From the NCBI GenBank assembly GCA_025594325.1, contig JANHCV010000014.1, positions 620,001 through 684,000 on the forward strand: a stretch of DNA of 64,000 nucleotides, in the 5' to 3' direction. Source of the stretch: Blastocladiella emersonii ATCC 22665. Lineage: Eukaryota; Blastocladiomycota; Blastocladiomycetes; Blastocladiales; Blastocladiaceae. Shown here piece by piece: positions 29,746 to 41,328 of the stretch (positions within the stretch are counted from its first letter, which is position 1; each line of letters opens with the position of its first letter). The notes under the pieces are model-generated. The model made no database searches and was not told the DNA's origin. It worked only from the letters and a program-made list of their open reading frames with translations. Both the position numbers and the translations under genes were made by a program.

Positions 29746-30400
29746 CTAGACGATGGCGCTTCGCGAGACGGACGTCAACGACGGAGCGGCGCCGACTAAC
29801 ACATGGTCGCCGAGCCGTTCATGCCGATGATAACGACCAGAACGGCCATGGCCACGACGAAGAACATCGCGCGTCCACGAACCGCAGGCACAGCTTGGCC
29901 GCGTGCTGACTATGGCGCTCTTACAAGCGCTTTTGATGGTGTGCGCGAGTGCGGAGAGGTCATCCTGCGATGCATCGATGGTCGGAACCACCATGGCCTT
30001 GGACGTCGTGGCGATGGCGCCGTTTAGGTGACAAATGATTCGGGGCTTGGAATGCCGTTTGAGCTCAAGTACCACGAAGGCGGCCGTGGCGAGGGCCGAC
30101 TAAGCCGCAGTGCTCCGCAAGGCAGGCGGCCCGAACAACGAAGCGGCTTCACTGAACACATGATCGCTGAGCGGTCCACGGCCAGGGCCACCATCGCCAT
30201 GACGAACTTGTACACCGCGTACCGCATGCCAGCGAGCCGCAAGAGAATCTTGGCCGCGTATTGCGTATAGGGCTCGCGCGTGCGCACCACGGGCTGGTTT
30301 ACGCGATTGCAGCTGGGCCCCCCTTGTGTCGCATCGACGGTCGGGACCAGGATGGCCTTAGACGCCGCGGCGATGGCGCGTGCTGAGGTGTCTACCTGTA
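29746..30400 (-). pseudogene. Two tandem degenerate copies of an unknown gene fragment
   Basis: Unit 1 (about 29746-30030) and unit 2 (about 30060-30390) can be aligned on the minus strand. Both read GAIA.TSKAM.VPTIDA.Q (unit 2: AIAAASKAILVPTVDATQG), then AAK..LR, then a hydrophobic stretch (MFFVVAMAVLVVIIGM versus VYKFVMAMVALAVDRSAIM). The units carry different frameshifts and stops. Perhaps the remains of a small membrane protein; I cannot name it. Confidence 0.5.
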
Positions 30401-30525
30401 CAGCTTAGCGTGCTGCTTGAGTTAAGCCCGTAATATATTAGCGACAGAGCGAACGATGGTCAGAGAGTGTATTGATGCAGGAGGGACAGTCGCGGAGCCA
30501 AGGCGCGAGCGGTCCGCAAGGCGAA

Positions 30526-30550
30526 GACGCGCTGCGCCACTCACCTGACG
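30526..30550. promoter_or_regulatory. Composite box upstream of F1
   Basis: GACGCGCTGCGCCACTCACC then TGACG, ending 107 bp upstream of the F1 start. Confidence 0.5.
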
Positions 30551-30656
30551 CGGCGTGCGTGAATCAGGACTTGCATCAATGCACTCGGACCCTCCACAAG
30601 TCGCTGGTCGACCTTGAAGAATGCTCTCCGTAACACCTTGTAGATGGAGCTCGGCG

Positions 30657-31823
30657 ATGGAACCTCAAACGGCACCCTACCCAACCTTCTCGGACCTTCC
30701 CGCTGAGCTCCTGGAAGTGATGCTTCCCCTCATCGCGCCAAAACCTTGCATTCCGCTCGCAACCCGCGGCTTCTCGGAACTCTGTAACGACCTGAGGCTG
30801 CAGCTGGTCTGGCGCGTCCGGTTCGTCCTCCAGCCCGCGCTTTGCGGATGGCAGCCGCCTGAGCTCAAAGGGGCGGTTCCTCGCCGGCTCAGCGCTTCCC
30901 CGCTTTCGCTTATCATGGACTCGCAGTTTGCGTTCAAACCCATCCTTCCTTGCAGCCTTACTTGATGTACCTGTCAGAACGGGCGACGGCTCAAATTTCG
31001 GCGGACGTGTGCTCGTTTGAAGCGACGGAGCAGCCCTTCCCTGACGCATTCGACTTGGCGACCATCCGGTATCTGACTCCGTGCAGTCCTCCCGACGGCA
31101 TCACAATCGCGTCCACTCCGCCACCGGGAAAACTCAAGTTTGCGCTCGATGACTTCGCCCATACCAACTACTTCCGCCTCGCGCAGCTCGCCATTCACCT
31201 TGCTCGGCAGGGCCGTCTCGAGCATCTGGCTGCCGTCTTGGATTCCCTCGTCGCCCACTACTCGCTGGAATACGCGTGTGCCTCTGCCCGCCGACCTTCC
31301 CGACCCATCGTGGGTGCCTTGGCAATACGCGATCCATTGCTTGCTCACCAAGATCCCGAACTTTGAGGTCACGGCCGACCTGATCCCCGAGGAGGTCCGT
31401 GCAATGCTCTTTTCTCGCGAAGTGCTTCGCCGTGCGGACTTTCTGCGTCGTGGCGAAGCCGCCAGCGGCGTGTTTGGACCGGGCACCGAGACGGCTTGGA
31501 TCATTGAAAAGTTGTACCTTGCCGCACCTGCGGTCCTTATCAACGAGCTTATTCGGGTCATCGTGACGAGCCCGCCGTTTATGTGGCGGATGCTCCCGCG
31601 CGGCGCACTTGACGGTTTGCGGTCGCCTTGGTGGCTTCTCGCCGCCGTATGCGTGGCCTTCGACCGCTTCTCCAGCAAGGACGCCACTCTATACGAGGCA
31701 CTTTCTGCCCTCTTCATCGCAGCAACCGAAACAGCCAAGTCGGACGAGTTCCGCACTAGGTTCACGACCGAGTGCACTTGCACTCGACGCGGGGTCGATG
31801 CGTCGCGTTTCCTGCCAATCTAA
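30657..31823 (+). pseudogene. F-box-like family F, member 1, internally deleted
   Basis: The N-terminus has an F-box-like helix set (FSDLPAELLEVMLPLIAPKP, then PLATRGFSEL). After a frameshift near 30955 the reading continues as YLSERATAQISADVCSF to RLAQLAIHLARQGRLEHLAAV, matching residues up to about 190 of F2. After a second frameshift near 31275 it jumps straight to PADLPDPSWVPWQYAIHCLL, which matches F2 residue about 700 onward, and runs to the stop. So about 450 internal residues are lost. The C-terminal part is well preserved (WRMLPRGALDGLRSPWWLLA). Confidence 0.7.
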
Positions 31824-31902
31824 TTTCCCAGTCGTGTTCGTTTGTTCCTGCCGTGGCGATGAAAAAGTACGCATATGTTTTCCTGATCTAAGAAAATGAA
31901 CA

Positions 31903-31939
31903 GACGTGCAGCGCCACTCGTGTGATGCTCGCGTGATCG
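31903..31939. promoter_or_regulatory. Composite box upstream of F2
   Basis: GACGTGCAGCGCCACTCGTG then TGATG and a second GCGTGATCG, ending about 90 bp upstream of the F2 start. Confidence 0.5.
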
Positions 31940-32028
31940 TTTCAGGTTCAATCAGCGACCCCGAAACGACCGACCAGCTCGGGCGCTCGTCCCCCTCCCC
32001 CTTGCCCCTTTGCATGAAAGCTAACACC

Positions 32029-34655
32029 ATGGAAGCTGATGAACTTGGCGCTTTGCGTTTCCCGGATCTTCCCGCAGAGCTTGTGACCGAGGTGCTGCTC
32101 TTAGCGGTCCCTCGCCCCGCCGTCCCCCTTGCGACATCCGGGTTTGCGCGGATTGTTACAGAGCCGAAGGTCCAGTGGATTTGGCGCTGCACGTTTGCGT
32201 TTTGCCCGCAGCTTTGCGGCTGGCACCGTGAATATGAAACTGCAGACCTCGGACTGGCTGGCCTGCCGCTCACGCGCTACCTCGTCCACCTCGGCGATAA
32301 GGAACGTATTGCGGGATCCTCTCGGTCGAGTGACAAGCTTCGCTGGCTTTCTAGTATCGACATTTTTGACGAGCCGACGCTGAACCGAGTTATTGCTTGG
32401 TTTTCGCCCCTGGCTGTTGCCCTCACGCCATTTTGCGAAATCGTCGGCGAGGAGGAAACTTGCGTGCTCACGAGCGAGGGAACTCTATTCGCCAGCACCG
32501 CAATTTTATTCAATGCCCAATTCTTTGACCTGCGACAGCTCGCCCTCTACTTCGCGGCTTGTGGTCGGATCCGCGAGCTTCGCACCATCCTCGACGAGCT
32601 TCGAGACTCGCACCTCATGTGCCACCGAATGCCGCTCACGTACTGGACCAGCATTGACGTCGAGTGGCGCCGCGAAGTCACCGAGGCAATCGAAGCTCAC
32701 GCGGAAGAGGTGGACGACGACCTCCCCGCCGACCAGTGGCCGACCTTTCTCGAGTACCTTGCGCTTTCCGCCCTCAAGTGGTGGCGACCCGAGGTGCTCA
32801 GTCTTCTCGACTCGCTCAAATACGGGATGAATTGGTCGCGTTTTGTGCGCGCCGTTTACGAGCACCATCGCCTCGAAATTGGTGCAGCTTCTTGCGATCC
32901 TTCTCTTCCAACGGACCTCGTCGTCCAGACTCTCAGCTGGTTTGCTGGAGATCGTGGCGAGCTGATTGACCGGGAGGCCTGTTCGTCCTTGGTCGCTATC
33001 TTTGCTGCAAAGTGCAACCCCGATTGCGCGCTCGAGTTGATTAAGCGCTTCGGGTCGAAACAGCTCACCTTCAACATGGACTGGCAGCTCCGAGAGGCGA
33101 TGTCCACGTCGCTCCTCGGCGGGGTGGATCTTGACGACTTGCTTGACTCGGGCAACCTCGATGGACGCGATGAACAAATCTTGCCCATTATACAGCTCGG
33201 TCTGCTCGAGACCGACCAGTGGCCTCGCTTGTTGCTTCTCCTTGTGCGCTCCAAGTCGCCGGTTCTCCACCGCGTTGCTGCCCAGGTGTACGAACGGGAT
33301 TTCGAGGCCTTTGCTGCTGGCACGTTTCGACCACAATGCTGGATGCGAGACCACTTGCGCTGACAGCATTCGCGCTCTTTCTAGCTGTAGAACACATTTT
33401 TGGAATCAACGAAGTGGGCGCCTCGAGCACACGAGGCAGCTACTTTGTACAGCACCCCGACAACATCCTGGAACGCAACGCCGATGCTATTGTCCAGGAA
33501 GTCATCACGCTGGCTGCACTCTGGATGAGACGAGGTTTCCAGGAATACGGGTTTTTTCGCCTTTACTCGCTGAAAACCCTTGCTCGGCTGGGCCTGCTCA
33601 ACGATGTGATCGCTTTTCTCAACCACCACCTCGGGCCTTTCTTCGTTTTCAAGGACTACGACAACGCGCTGCTCAAGGTGACCGAGAACATCAGCTTCGA
33701 CTTTGGCCCCAATCGCGAGATGACCCTTGTCGAGGCCCGGAACCGTGGCATTCCGTTCAACTCGGAGCTCGCAGCTACTTACGGCAAGCTTCTCGTCTCT
33801 CTGCTATGCGACCCGCAAACGGCGGGGGAAACGCTCGCTCTACTTAGCAAGAAGCGCCCGTTCCGCGCAGCACTTAACGTGCATTGGTACTTCCACACAC
33901 TTCTCCTTCCCGAGGTGCGGCGCGGCTCGCAGCCAATTTCTCGCGGTGTTTTGGGCGCCGAAGCGTTCATCGAGCAGTTGCCCCTCGCTTGCCTTTCACA
34001 CGACGATTTGCCCAACTTGTCGCTGATTCCGTCCGCGGCCGGTTACTGGGGCGAGTGCGACAAGGAGGAGTTTCACCTCTTCCGGCCCTTGCCGCAGCGT
34101 AAGCGACCCGCCCTCACCGTGTCCCCGCCGCCCGCCGATCTCCCTGATCTTAAGTGGGCGCCTTGGCAGTACGCCGTTCACGCCGCGCTGACCAAGATTC
34201 CAGATTTTGAGCTTTGTGCCGAGACTATCCCCGAGGAGGTCCGCGCGTCCTTGTTCTCTCACGATGCACTCGAGCGCCTCGACGACATGCGCCGCGACGA
34301 GGCTGCCCACGGCGTCGCTGGGGAGTGCACCGAGACGGCGTGGATCATCGAGCAACTGCTTCGCGCGGCGCCCGAGGTCCTCATCAACGACTTCATGCGG
34401 GTCAGCGTGACGAGTCCCGCGTGCGTCTGGCGCATGCTTCCGCGCGGCGCCCTTGATGGCCATAGGTCTGCGAAATGGTTGCTCGCCGCGGTGTGTGTTA
34501 TCTTCGACCGCTATCGTGGCATGCAAAATATGCTGTCCGAGTCGCTGACAACTCTCTTTGCGGCTGCAACGGAGACCGCCAGGTCGGCCGAGTTTCGCGC
34601 CATGTTCCGCGCGGAATGCGAGCGCCGTTCCTATGACGCTTCGCAAAGCTTGTAA
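32029..34655 (+). CDS. F-box-like family F, member 2 (intact)
   Basis: Exons 32029..33319 and 33385..34655; 853 residues. The start is the ATG in CACCATGGAAGC, which F3 also has, not the earlier ATG at 32014. N-terminal F-box-like segment: FPDLPAELVTEVLLLAVPRP and GFARIVTEPKVQWIW. The rest is helical, with recurring YLALSALKWWRPEVLSLL-type blocks suggestive of a solenoid, and a conserved C-terminus ending in PEEVR, SPACVWRMLPRGALDG and KWLLAAV. The intron (65 bp) must start at GCACGT, a GC-AG intron: F3 has GTACGT at the same point and the frame only joins there. F-box proteins normally bring substrates to SCF ubiquitin ligases; the substrate here is unknown. Confidence 0.75.
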
Positions 34656-34728
34656 TTGTTTCCGTATCAAGAACTCGATAATTCGTTTGCATGAATAAAT
34701 CTACTTTAGGCAAATTCTGCGTGATGCC

Positions 34729-34774
34729 GAGCGCGTTGCGCCACACGAGAGGCTTGACAGGCTGATCGCGTGAC
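34729..34774. promoter_or_regulatory. Composite box upstream of F3
   Basis: GAGCGCGTTGCGCCACAC and, 16 bp on, GATCGCGTGACC; ends about 80 bp upstream of the F3 start. The two halves are further apart than in the other copies. Confidence 0.45.
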
Positions 34775-34852
34775 CGTCGGAGAGCGGAGTCAACCAGCAA
34801 GTGCCGCGCGTCGCTCGCATCCCCGCTCCCCAGCACCAACGTATCTAACACC

Positions 34853-37474
34853 ATGGAAGCCAATGAACTGCATGCAAAATGCATGGCGCGCTTCGCCGAC
34901 CTACCTGCCGAAATTGTGGGCATGGTTCTCCAACTTGCCACTCCGCGGCCTGCCGTCCCGCTCGCGACGTCTGGGTTTGCGACGCTTGCAGCAGAACCGA
35001 TGATTCAGTGGATTTGGCTATTCGCCTTTGTCTTTGGTCCAGAGCGGCGTGGATGGTGCAACGCCAATCACATGTTTCACTGGGGCTACTACCGAGGCCC
35101 CAACGACGCTGAACCGTTCAAGTACTACATTCAGCAACTTTCCAGCCATGCGCAGTTCTCGTCTACCATACGCGCCACAGGCGAAAATCTTTGGATTCCG
35201 ACTGTGGACGTGTTCAATGATGCGACGCTTCCACTATTCGCTGCCCGCTTCGCGTCCGAGTTATCCGAGCCCAGCTTCTGCCCCTTGTCTGACGAAGACG
35301 AAACTGTCGATCTCAATCGGCGCGTCTGCCGCCAATTCAATGGGTCGTCTCCCTTCCACTTCTTTGCACTCCAGCCGCTTGCCGTGATGCTTGCAGCCCA
35401 GGGCCGCGTCAACCAGCTTCCTGTCGTCCTTGATGCGATGAAGCCGATGCATTTCTCTTGCTTTCGTACGCGCCTCATGTTTTGGGAGGGTAAAGTCAAG
35501 GATTGGAGGCCCATCGTTTTCATGGAGCTCAAGCGTCACGTCGAGGCCATGGATTGAGTGCATGGAATCACTTTGACACCTATCCCAACATGGTTGAGTA
35601 TCTCGCGCTCACAGCTTTGAAGTGGTGGCGGCCCGAGGTGCTCGCTGTCCTTGCCTTGCCGGACTACGGTCTCAAGAAGGTGCGCTTTCTTCGAAGCTTT
35701 TATCACTATGGTTACATGAAGTTCGCTGTGGCTGCCTTTGACCTTACTCTTCCAACCGAGCTTGTCATTGATACCCTGACTTGTTTCGCTGGCGAGGATG
35801 GAAAGCTTGTTGACCGTGATCAGTGCCCCTCTGTCGCACGACTATTCGCTCGCAAGTGCGGCCCTGAGTGTCTCCTTGAAATGATGCGCCGACTCGACAC
35901 TGCTTCGCGTCTCCAGAACCTAGATGGAAGGATCAGGTATAGGTTGGTCGAGGCAGCTTTTGGCGACGTCAGTATCGACACGCTGCTCTTTGATGGCGAC
36001 TTGGGCGAGCACAAGGAGCGAGCCCTTGAGGTTGCAGACCTGGGCATCCTTGACCACATCCAGCTGTACGATATTCTCTTTGTCCTCATCGACTGCGAAT
36101 CGAGCAACTTGGACCGATACGTTGCTGAACTGTACTCGGTGTACAACTGGCATATTTTCCGCGATGGTACGTCCCTGCAAAAGAAACATAAGTTGTCTGT
36201 TCAGACCCGTCGTTCACCGTCGCTCCCGCGCAGCCGTGTACTTCTTGGTCAAGATCGACGATTCGGGACTACCGCATGGTATCTTTGGAGATCCTTCAGG
36301 AGCGGACGTCAGCATCAGCAAAGTCATCCCGAGGATCACGTCAACTCTTCGACTCGCAATGCAGCACGGTATGCACGAGTGGGACGTGGTCGACCGCGCC
36401 GCGCTCGCCGCGCTTGCCCATCATGGAGCTCTCAATGACGTGATTGCCGCCTTCAGCAGCTATCGTGGGCCGATCAGTGCCTTTGTGCACTACGACCAAA
36501 CCCTGAACAAATTCCGTCGTCGCTTGTATTTCATGTTCAAGACTGAGACTGAGGCCTCCGCCATTGCAGCGTATGACACTAAGTCTACGAATCTTCTCGC
36601 CGCAACGTACGGCCGCCTGCTTATCGCGCTCTTGTGCGATCCGGCGACCGCCCCTGAGATCACCTCGTACTTTGGCCAGCTTGACCCACGTTACGGTCAG
36701 CTGCGCGCTATCGACCACTTGAACAGGCTGCTTACGGCCGAAGTCCGATCCGATTTGCGCTGGGCAACTGGCGGTACCCTGCACGCCCAGGCGTTTGTGG
36801 ACTCGCTTCCGCTGGTCTACTTTTCTTCCGCTGAATTGCGTGCCCTTGCGCCGACACGGTCCAATTCGGGCAAACTTACCTGCGGCCGACTCGATCTAAC
36901 GAGCGCGAAACCCGATTCGCGTACCGGCTCAACCGCGGACTCGAAGGAGCTCCCCATCGCGTCTTGGACACCGTGGCAGTATGCGGTCCACTGCATGCTC
37001 ACCAAAATTCCTAATTTTGAGCTCACAGCGAAGATCCTCTCCAAGGAAGTCCGCAACACGCTCTTTTCGCGCGAGGCACTGAGTCGCGCGAGTTTCTTGC
37101 TACGCGGCGAAGCGTCAAGGGGCGTGCCTGGGCCAGGCACCGAGGCGGCGTGGATCATCGAGCAGCTGTATCGCGCGGCGCTCGAGGTCCTCGTCAACGA
37201 TCTCATCCAGGTGAGCGTGACGAGCCCGGCTTTCCTTTGGCGTATGCTCCAGTGCGGCGCACTCGATGGCTTGCGGTCGCCCCAATGGTTGCTCGCCGCT
37301 GCGTGCGTGGTCCTTGACCAGCACTCCGACAAAGGTGCGGTGTTACGACGAACGTTGTCCGCCCTCTTCCTGGCAGCAGTTGTCACGGCACGATCGGATG
37401 AATTCCGCGTCATATTCGCGGCCGAGTGCGAGCATCGAAGTATCGACGCGTCGCAGTGTTTGCCTGTCAATTAA
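34853..37474 (+). CDS. F-box-like family F, member 3, with one frameshift
   Basis: Segments 34853..about 35557, about 35555..36166, then 36234..37474 (67-bp intron, GTACGT...CAG); about 850 residues if read through. F-box-like start: FADLPAEIVGMVLQLATPRP and GFATLAAEPMIQWIW. The frame breaks at VEAMD-TGA near 35555 and resumes one base over as SAWNHFDTYPNMVEYLALTA, exactly the F2 alignment. No splice pair fits so small a gap, so it is either a single-base indel in a decaying gene or a sequencing error. The end (SPAFLWRMLQCGALDGLRSP) matches F1 and F2. Splicing gives RDAVYFLVKIDD, which has a counterpart in H2 (ADALYLSVKRD). Confidence 0.7.
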
Positions 37475-37537
37475 GAAGGCGCAGTCACGTCCGTTTATGA
37501 TAAATAACCCGTTTGTGCTCGATCAGGCAGATCACTG

Positions 37538-37583
37538 GACGCGCTGCGCCACACTAGAAAAGTGGCAGCCCCGTCGCGTGACC
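37538..37583. promoter_or_regulatory. Composite box upstream of G1
   Basis: GACGCGCTGCGCCACAC followed 18 bp later by GTCGCGTGACC, ending about 100 bp upstream of the G1 start; layout as in the F3 copy. Confidence 0.45.
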
Positions 37584-37681
37584 CGCGCTCCAGGGTCAAG
37601 GTCGTCGATCCGCGCCACCCTCGCGTTCTCCCGCGAATCATTCCCTCCTCTCAGCGCACACGCGTTGAAGCGCTAATAAAC

Positions 37682-39248
37682 ATGGAACTTCATGCAATGG
37701 ACACGCCGGCAAGCTCACAGCGTCTGCCCGACCTTGTCGTCGAGCGAATCTTGCTTCATGCTATCGCGCTTCACGCGGGCGACACCGAAATTGACCTGGA
37801 TGGCCTTATACATTATGCGCGGGCAATGCAAGAGTCGCGCATCTCCCGGGTCCATCGCGCGATTCTGCGAGCCATGAATATCACTATGGTAACCGCTACG
37901 TTGCGTGGTCAGCTGGCCCTGCTTGACAAATGGGTGCGGCTGGGATTACCAATCGACCACTCTGGCGGAAGCCTTATCAGTGCTTATTACAGTCGGGATC
38001 TTGTATCTGTCGAGTGGTGGCGAAACTCGGGGCTCGACTCCATGCGCGACTACCGCGGCAAGGCTCCAAGCAAGACGCTGACCGTCGCGCTTGGACTTGG
38101 GGTGCCCGTGGTCAATCAACGCGGAGAGTGGATGGTACGTTACCAACTTTTAGCTTCCCTGTTCACTGAGCGCTTATTCAAAGGACAACTAGTGCTGCAC
38201 AAACCCGCCAGTCGAGGATGCAGAAATTCTGGCCGCGGGGCCAGGCATCGCCGCGGGCACCACCACCAAGCTCGTTCTCGATTGCGCTCTCGTTTCAATT
38301 GGCGGAATTCGCCAGCTCAATGGCGCACTTGCCCACCTAACCCAGGCACTCACAACACTTGCTTTCCGCTCCTCGACTATCGATTTCCCTCGGCTGCTCG
38401 CGTTACGCCTTCCCTTCACGCTTACAACTCTGGAATTGAGCGACGCTTGGCTACCCGACACCGAGGCGGGTTCAGTGCTCCGCGAGTGGTCGTGGCCGAC
38501 ACACCTCGAGTCGCTTGTGCTCTCGGGTAACCCTATGGCCACGAGCGTGCCTCTCTTTTTGCAAGGGCTGCCTCATACACTTACGTCGCTCGAACTTTCT
38601 CGATGCAATCTCCAAGATGAATCTTTACATGAAGCAGTCGAGCTGCTTCCGCAGACGCTTCAGACTCTTCAGTTGAGCTCGAATTTGCTCACTGTTGAAG
38701 GGCTGCACAATGTGGCCCCATTCCTTCCGAGCTCGCTCCTACGCCTCGACCTCGCTGCAAACCCGCTGCACAACCTCGTCAACGTCTCGCAATTCTTCAA
38801 GGCGACATGTGCTCTTCCGAGCAGCCTCGAGGAGCTGAATCTCAGCGGCGAGCGCTCGCTTCCGCAAGAAATCTTTGTCGTCGTCATCAGTCTGCTGCCT
38901 CGATCGCTTCAGTCACTCAATCTGACGGGCCGAGACCTCACGACGGGTAACGTTTTGACAATCCAAACGTTTCGACCGCTCTTGAGCCTCCGCTCGCTAC
39001 GCGTCTCGTGCACGAATCTTAATACCACCGCGCTCATGGTCCTCTATGCCGCGCTCCCTAGAACGCTCACTGAGCTTCAACTTTTCTCGAGTCATTTGAT
39101 GACGGACACGGCTACGGACACGCTAGTTGCATATGTTCCACGAGGACTTCAAAAGCTCGTCATAACCGGGTGCAGCGAGCAGGTGGCCAACCGTCTTCGC
39201 ATGATGGCACCTCTCTCGTGGTCAGTTGACATAACGACGGGGAGCTGA
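37682..39248 (+). CDS. F-box-like/leucine-rich-repeat protein, family G member 1
   Basis: Exons 37682..38134 and 38193..39248 (58-bp GTACGT...TAG intron); 502 residues. N-terminus LPDLVVERILLHAIALH is F-box-like. LDKWVRLGLPIDHSGG and VEWWRNSGLDSMRDY look like ankyrin-type helices. From about residue 230 to the end come leucine-rich repeats of 23-26 residues (LPHTLTSLELSRCNLQDESL, LPQTLQTLQLSSNLL, LPSSLLRLDLAANPL). The gene aligns end to end with G2, including the intron position. F-box/LRR proteins usually act as SCF substrate receptors; that role is inferred. Confidence 0.78.
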
Positions 39249-39439
39249 TGACCTGCGCTACATAAATAACAGTGACTCGGCCGACCGCATGCTGTTGTAA
39301 AGAGCGGACCGCTCTCAACTTCGGGCTGGGCACGTGTGTATGCATGAATTATTTGATTACGCTTCTCCTCCCACATTTGACTTGCAATTTGAGCTCACGT
39401 TCCAAACCTACGTCAAGCCCGTGCCGCCGAAACGGACGA

Positions 39440-39468
39440 GAGACGCGTTGCGCCACATCACGCGATCG
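39440..39468. promoter_or_regulatory. Composite box upstream of G2
   Basis: GAGACGCGTTGCGCCACATC then ACGCGATCG; all 29 bases are identical to the copy at 41258. Ends about 100 bp upstream of the G2 start. Confidence 0.6.
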
Positions 39469-39566
39469 ACCTGCCACTCGGTTCACCCGCCCTCGCTTCG
39501 AGACGAAGCCCGCGCGGCGAGCGCAGCCCTTCTCCCCCATCCTCATGCATCTTGACGTTGAAAAAC

Positions 39567-41146
39567 ATGGAACCAAATGCAACGGAGGCCTTGACACCGA
39601 CACTGCACGTTACCGAGCTCGTCGAGCACGCCTTGGTCTTCGCAGTTGCGCTGCACGACGACTCGAACGATCGCGCTGGCCTGACGCACTACACTCGCGT
39701 CATGGCCGAACGCCAAATCCCTCGTGTTCACCGAGCAGTACTGAAACGGTTGGGCATTACTATGGCCAGCGCGTCCGCCGAGGGAAACACGCTGCTGCTT
39801 GATAAATGGGTCCGGCTCGGGCTCCCGATCGATTATTCGGGACGGGGCCCCGACAATGCCTTCATGAGTACTCGGCTGAATGTCGTGGAGTGGTGGCGAA
39901 ACTCGGGCATCGACGCAATGCGAGATTACGATGCACGAAACTTCGTTGGGGACTATCCAGAGGCGATGCTGACCGCTGCCCTTGGCCTTGGAGAGCCGGA
40001 AACTGCTGCTGACGGAACCTGGACCGTACGTTTGCGCGCTTGGCACGTTCCAAATACCCCAGAGCTGACGCGAAATCCTAGGGACGATACATCAACCCGT
40101 CCGTCGAGGACAACGATATACGGGCTGACGTTGCAGACATTTCTACGGGAAGGACCTCGGAGTTTTACCTTGATTCCCAACTTGTCTCTCATTCGGGGAT
40201 CCAGCTGCTCAACAAAGCCCTGTCGAGTCCGTTTCAGACGCTCACCGAATTCTCTCTCTTGGCTTCGACCATCGACCTTGCTCGATTCCGTGCGCTCCAG
40301 CTTCCCGCCACGCTCAAGTATCTCAAGCTGGACGAACTCTGGTTTTACATTCGCGGAGTGCCCGACGATCTGCTGACGTACCAGTGGCCGCCGCGCCTCG
40401 AAACCTTGATCCTCTCAAATCTCATGATCGAGTCGAACATCGCGCCCTTTCTCCGCCACCTTCCATCGACCCTCAAGAATCTCAGCGTTTACGCGTGCTT
40501 GCTTGATGACGAGGGTTTGCTTGCAGCAGTTCCGTTGATGCCACCAACGCTCGAGACGCTCAAGATTGGCATGGGCCGCTACAAAATCGAAACACTGGTT
40601 GCAGTCGCGCCGCTTCTCTCGCCCGCGCTTCGTCTTCTCGACGTAGAAATGACCACGCTCGATGATCCTAACGGAGTGACGTGGCCGCACCCAGCGGTGA
40701 CCCCGTTCCCGAATAGCCTTACGGACTTGGTCTTGTCATGCCCGTATCAGAACCAACCCGAGCTCGTGCCCGTGCTTTCGATGCTCTTCCCCAGCTCTCT
40801 TGTATCACTCAACCTGGAAGGCCGGCATCTGACCGCCGACACCGTTTCCGAATTTGCTGCGCGGATGCCCCCTGCGCTCCGGTCGTTGCGCGTGTCATGC
40901 GGCGAGCTCGATGACGATGAAGACTACCAGATCCTCGCAGCAGCGCTCCCGTCTAGTTTGGTGAGCCTTCACATGTTCTCGTGCGTCAACTTATTGCGAA
41001 AGAGTACGCGATACTTGGTCTCGTGCCTTCCAGCGGGACTCGACGCGTTTACTGTCACTGAATGTACCCCATCGATCGCTTCGCTACTGCGTCGGCTCGT
41101 GCCCTCATCAGTGAACACAATCAGCATTTCGCCCGCGGACGAGTGA
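39567..41146 (+). CDS. F-box-like/leucine-rich-repeat protein, family G member 2
   Basis: Exons 39567..40025 and 40082..41146 (56-bp GTACGT...TAG intron); 507 residues. Same plan as G1: LTPTLHVTELVEHALVFAVA, LDKWVRLGLPIDYSG, VEWWRNSGIDAMRDYDA, then LRRs (LPSTLKNLSVYACLLDDEGL, MPPTLETLKIG, FPSSLVSLNLEGRHLTADTV, MPPALRSLRVSCGEL). The linker INPSVEDNDIRAD aligns with NPPVEDAEILAAG of G1. Together with G3 this is a tandem or dispersed local family. Confidence 0.78.
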
Positions 41147-41257
41147 CGGTTTGTGTTGCAATACATTCCCATCCTTCGCTCGATCTCGCGCGCTGTTTCC
41201 ATATCCCCTCAAGCTCGACCAGGAACTCGTCCTTGAGGCAGCACCGGTTCGCGGCTC

Positions 41258-41286
41258 GAGACGCGTTGCGCCACATCACGCGATCG
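41258..41286. promoter_or_regulatory. Composite box upstream of the 41329 gene
   Basis: A 29-base exact match to the box upstream of G2, with partial similarity continuing for about 15 bp. Ends 42 bp before the 41329 start codon. Confidence 0.55.
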
Positions 41287-41328
41287 CGCTGTCACAGCGG
41301 ATTCAAGCCGCGGTCAGGTCACTGCGCG

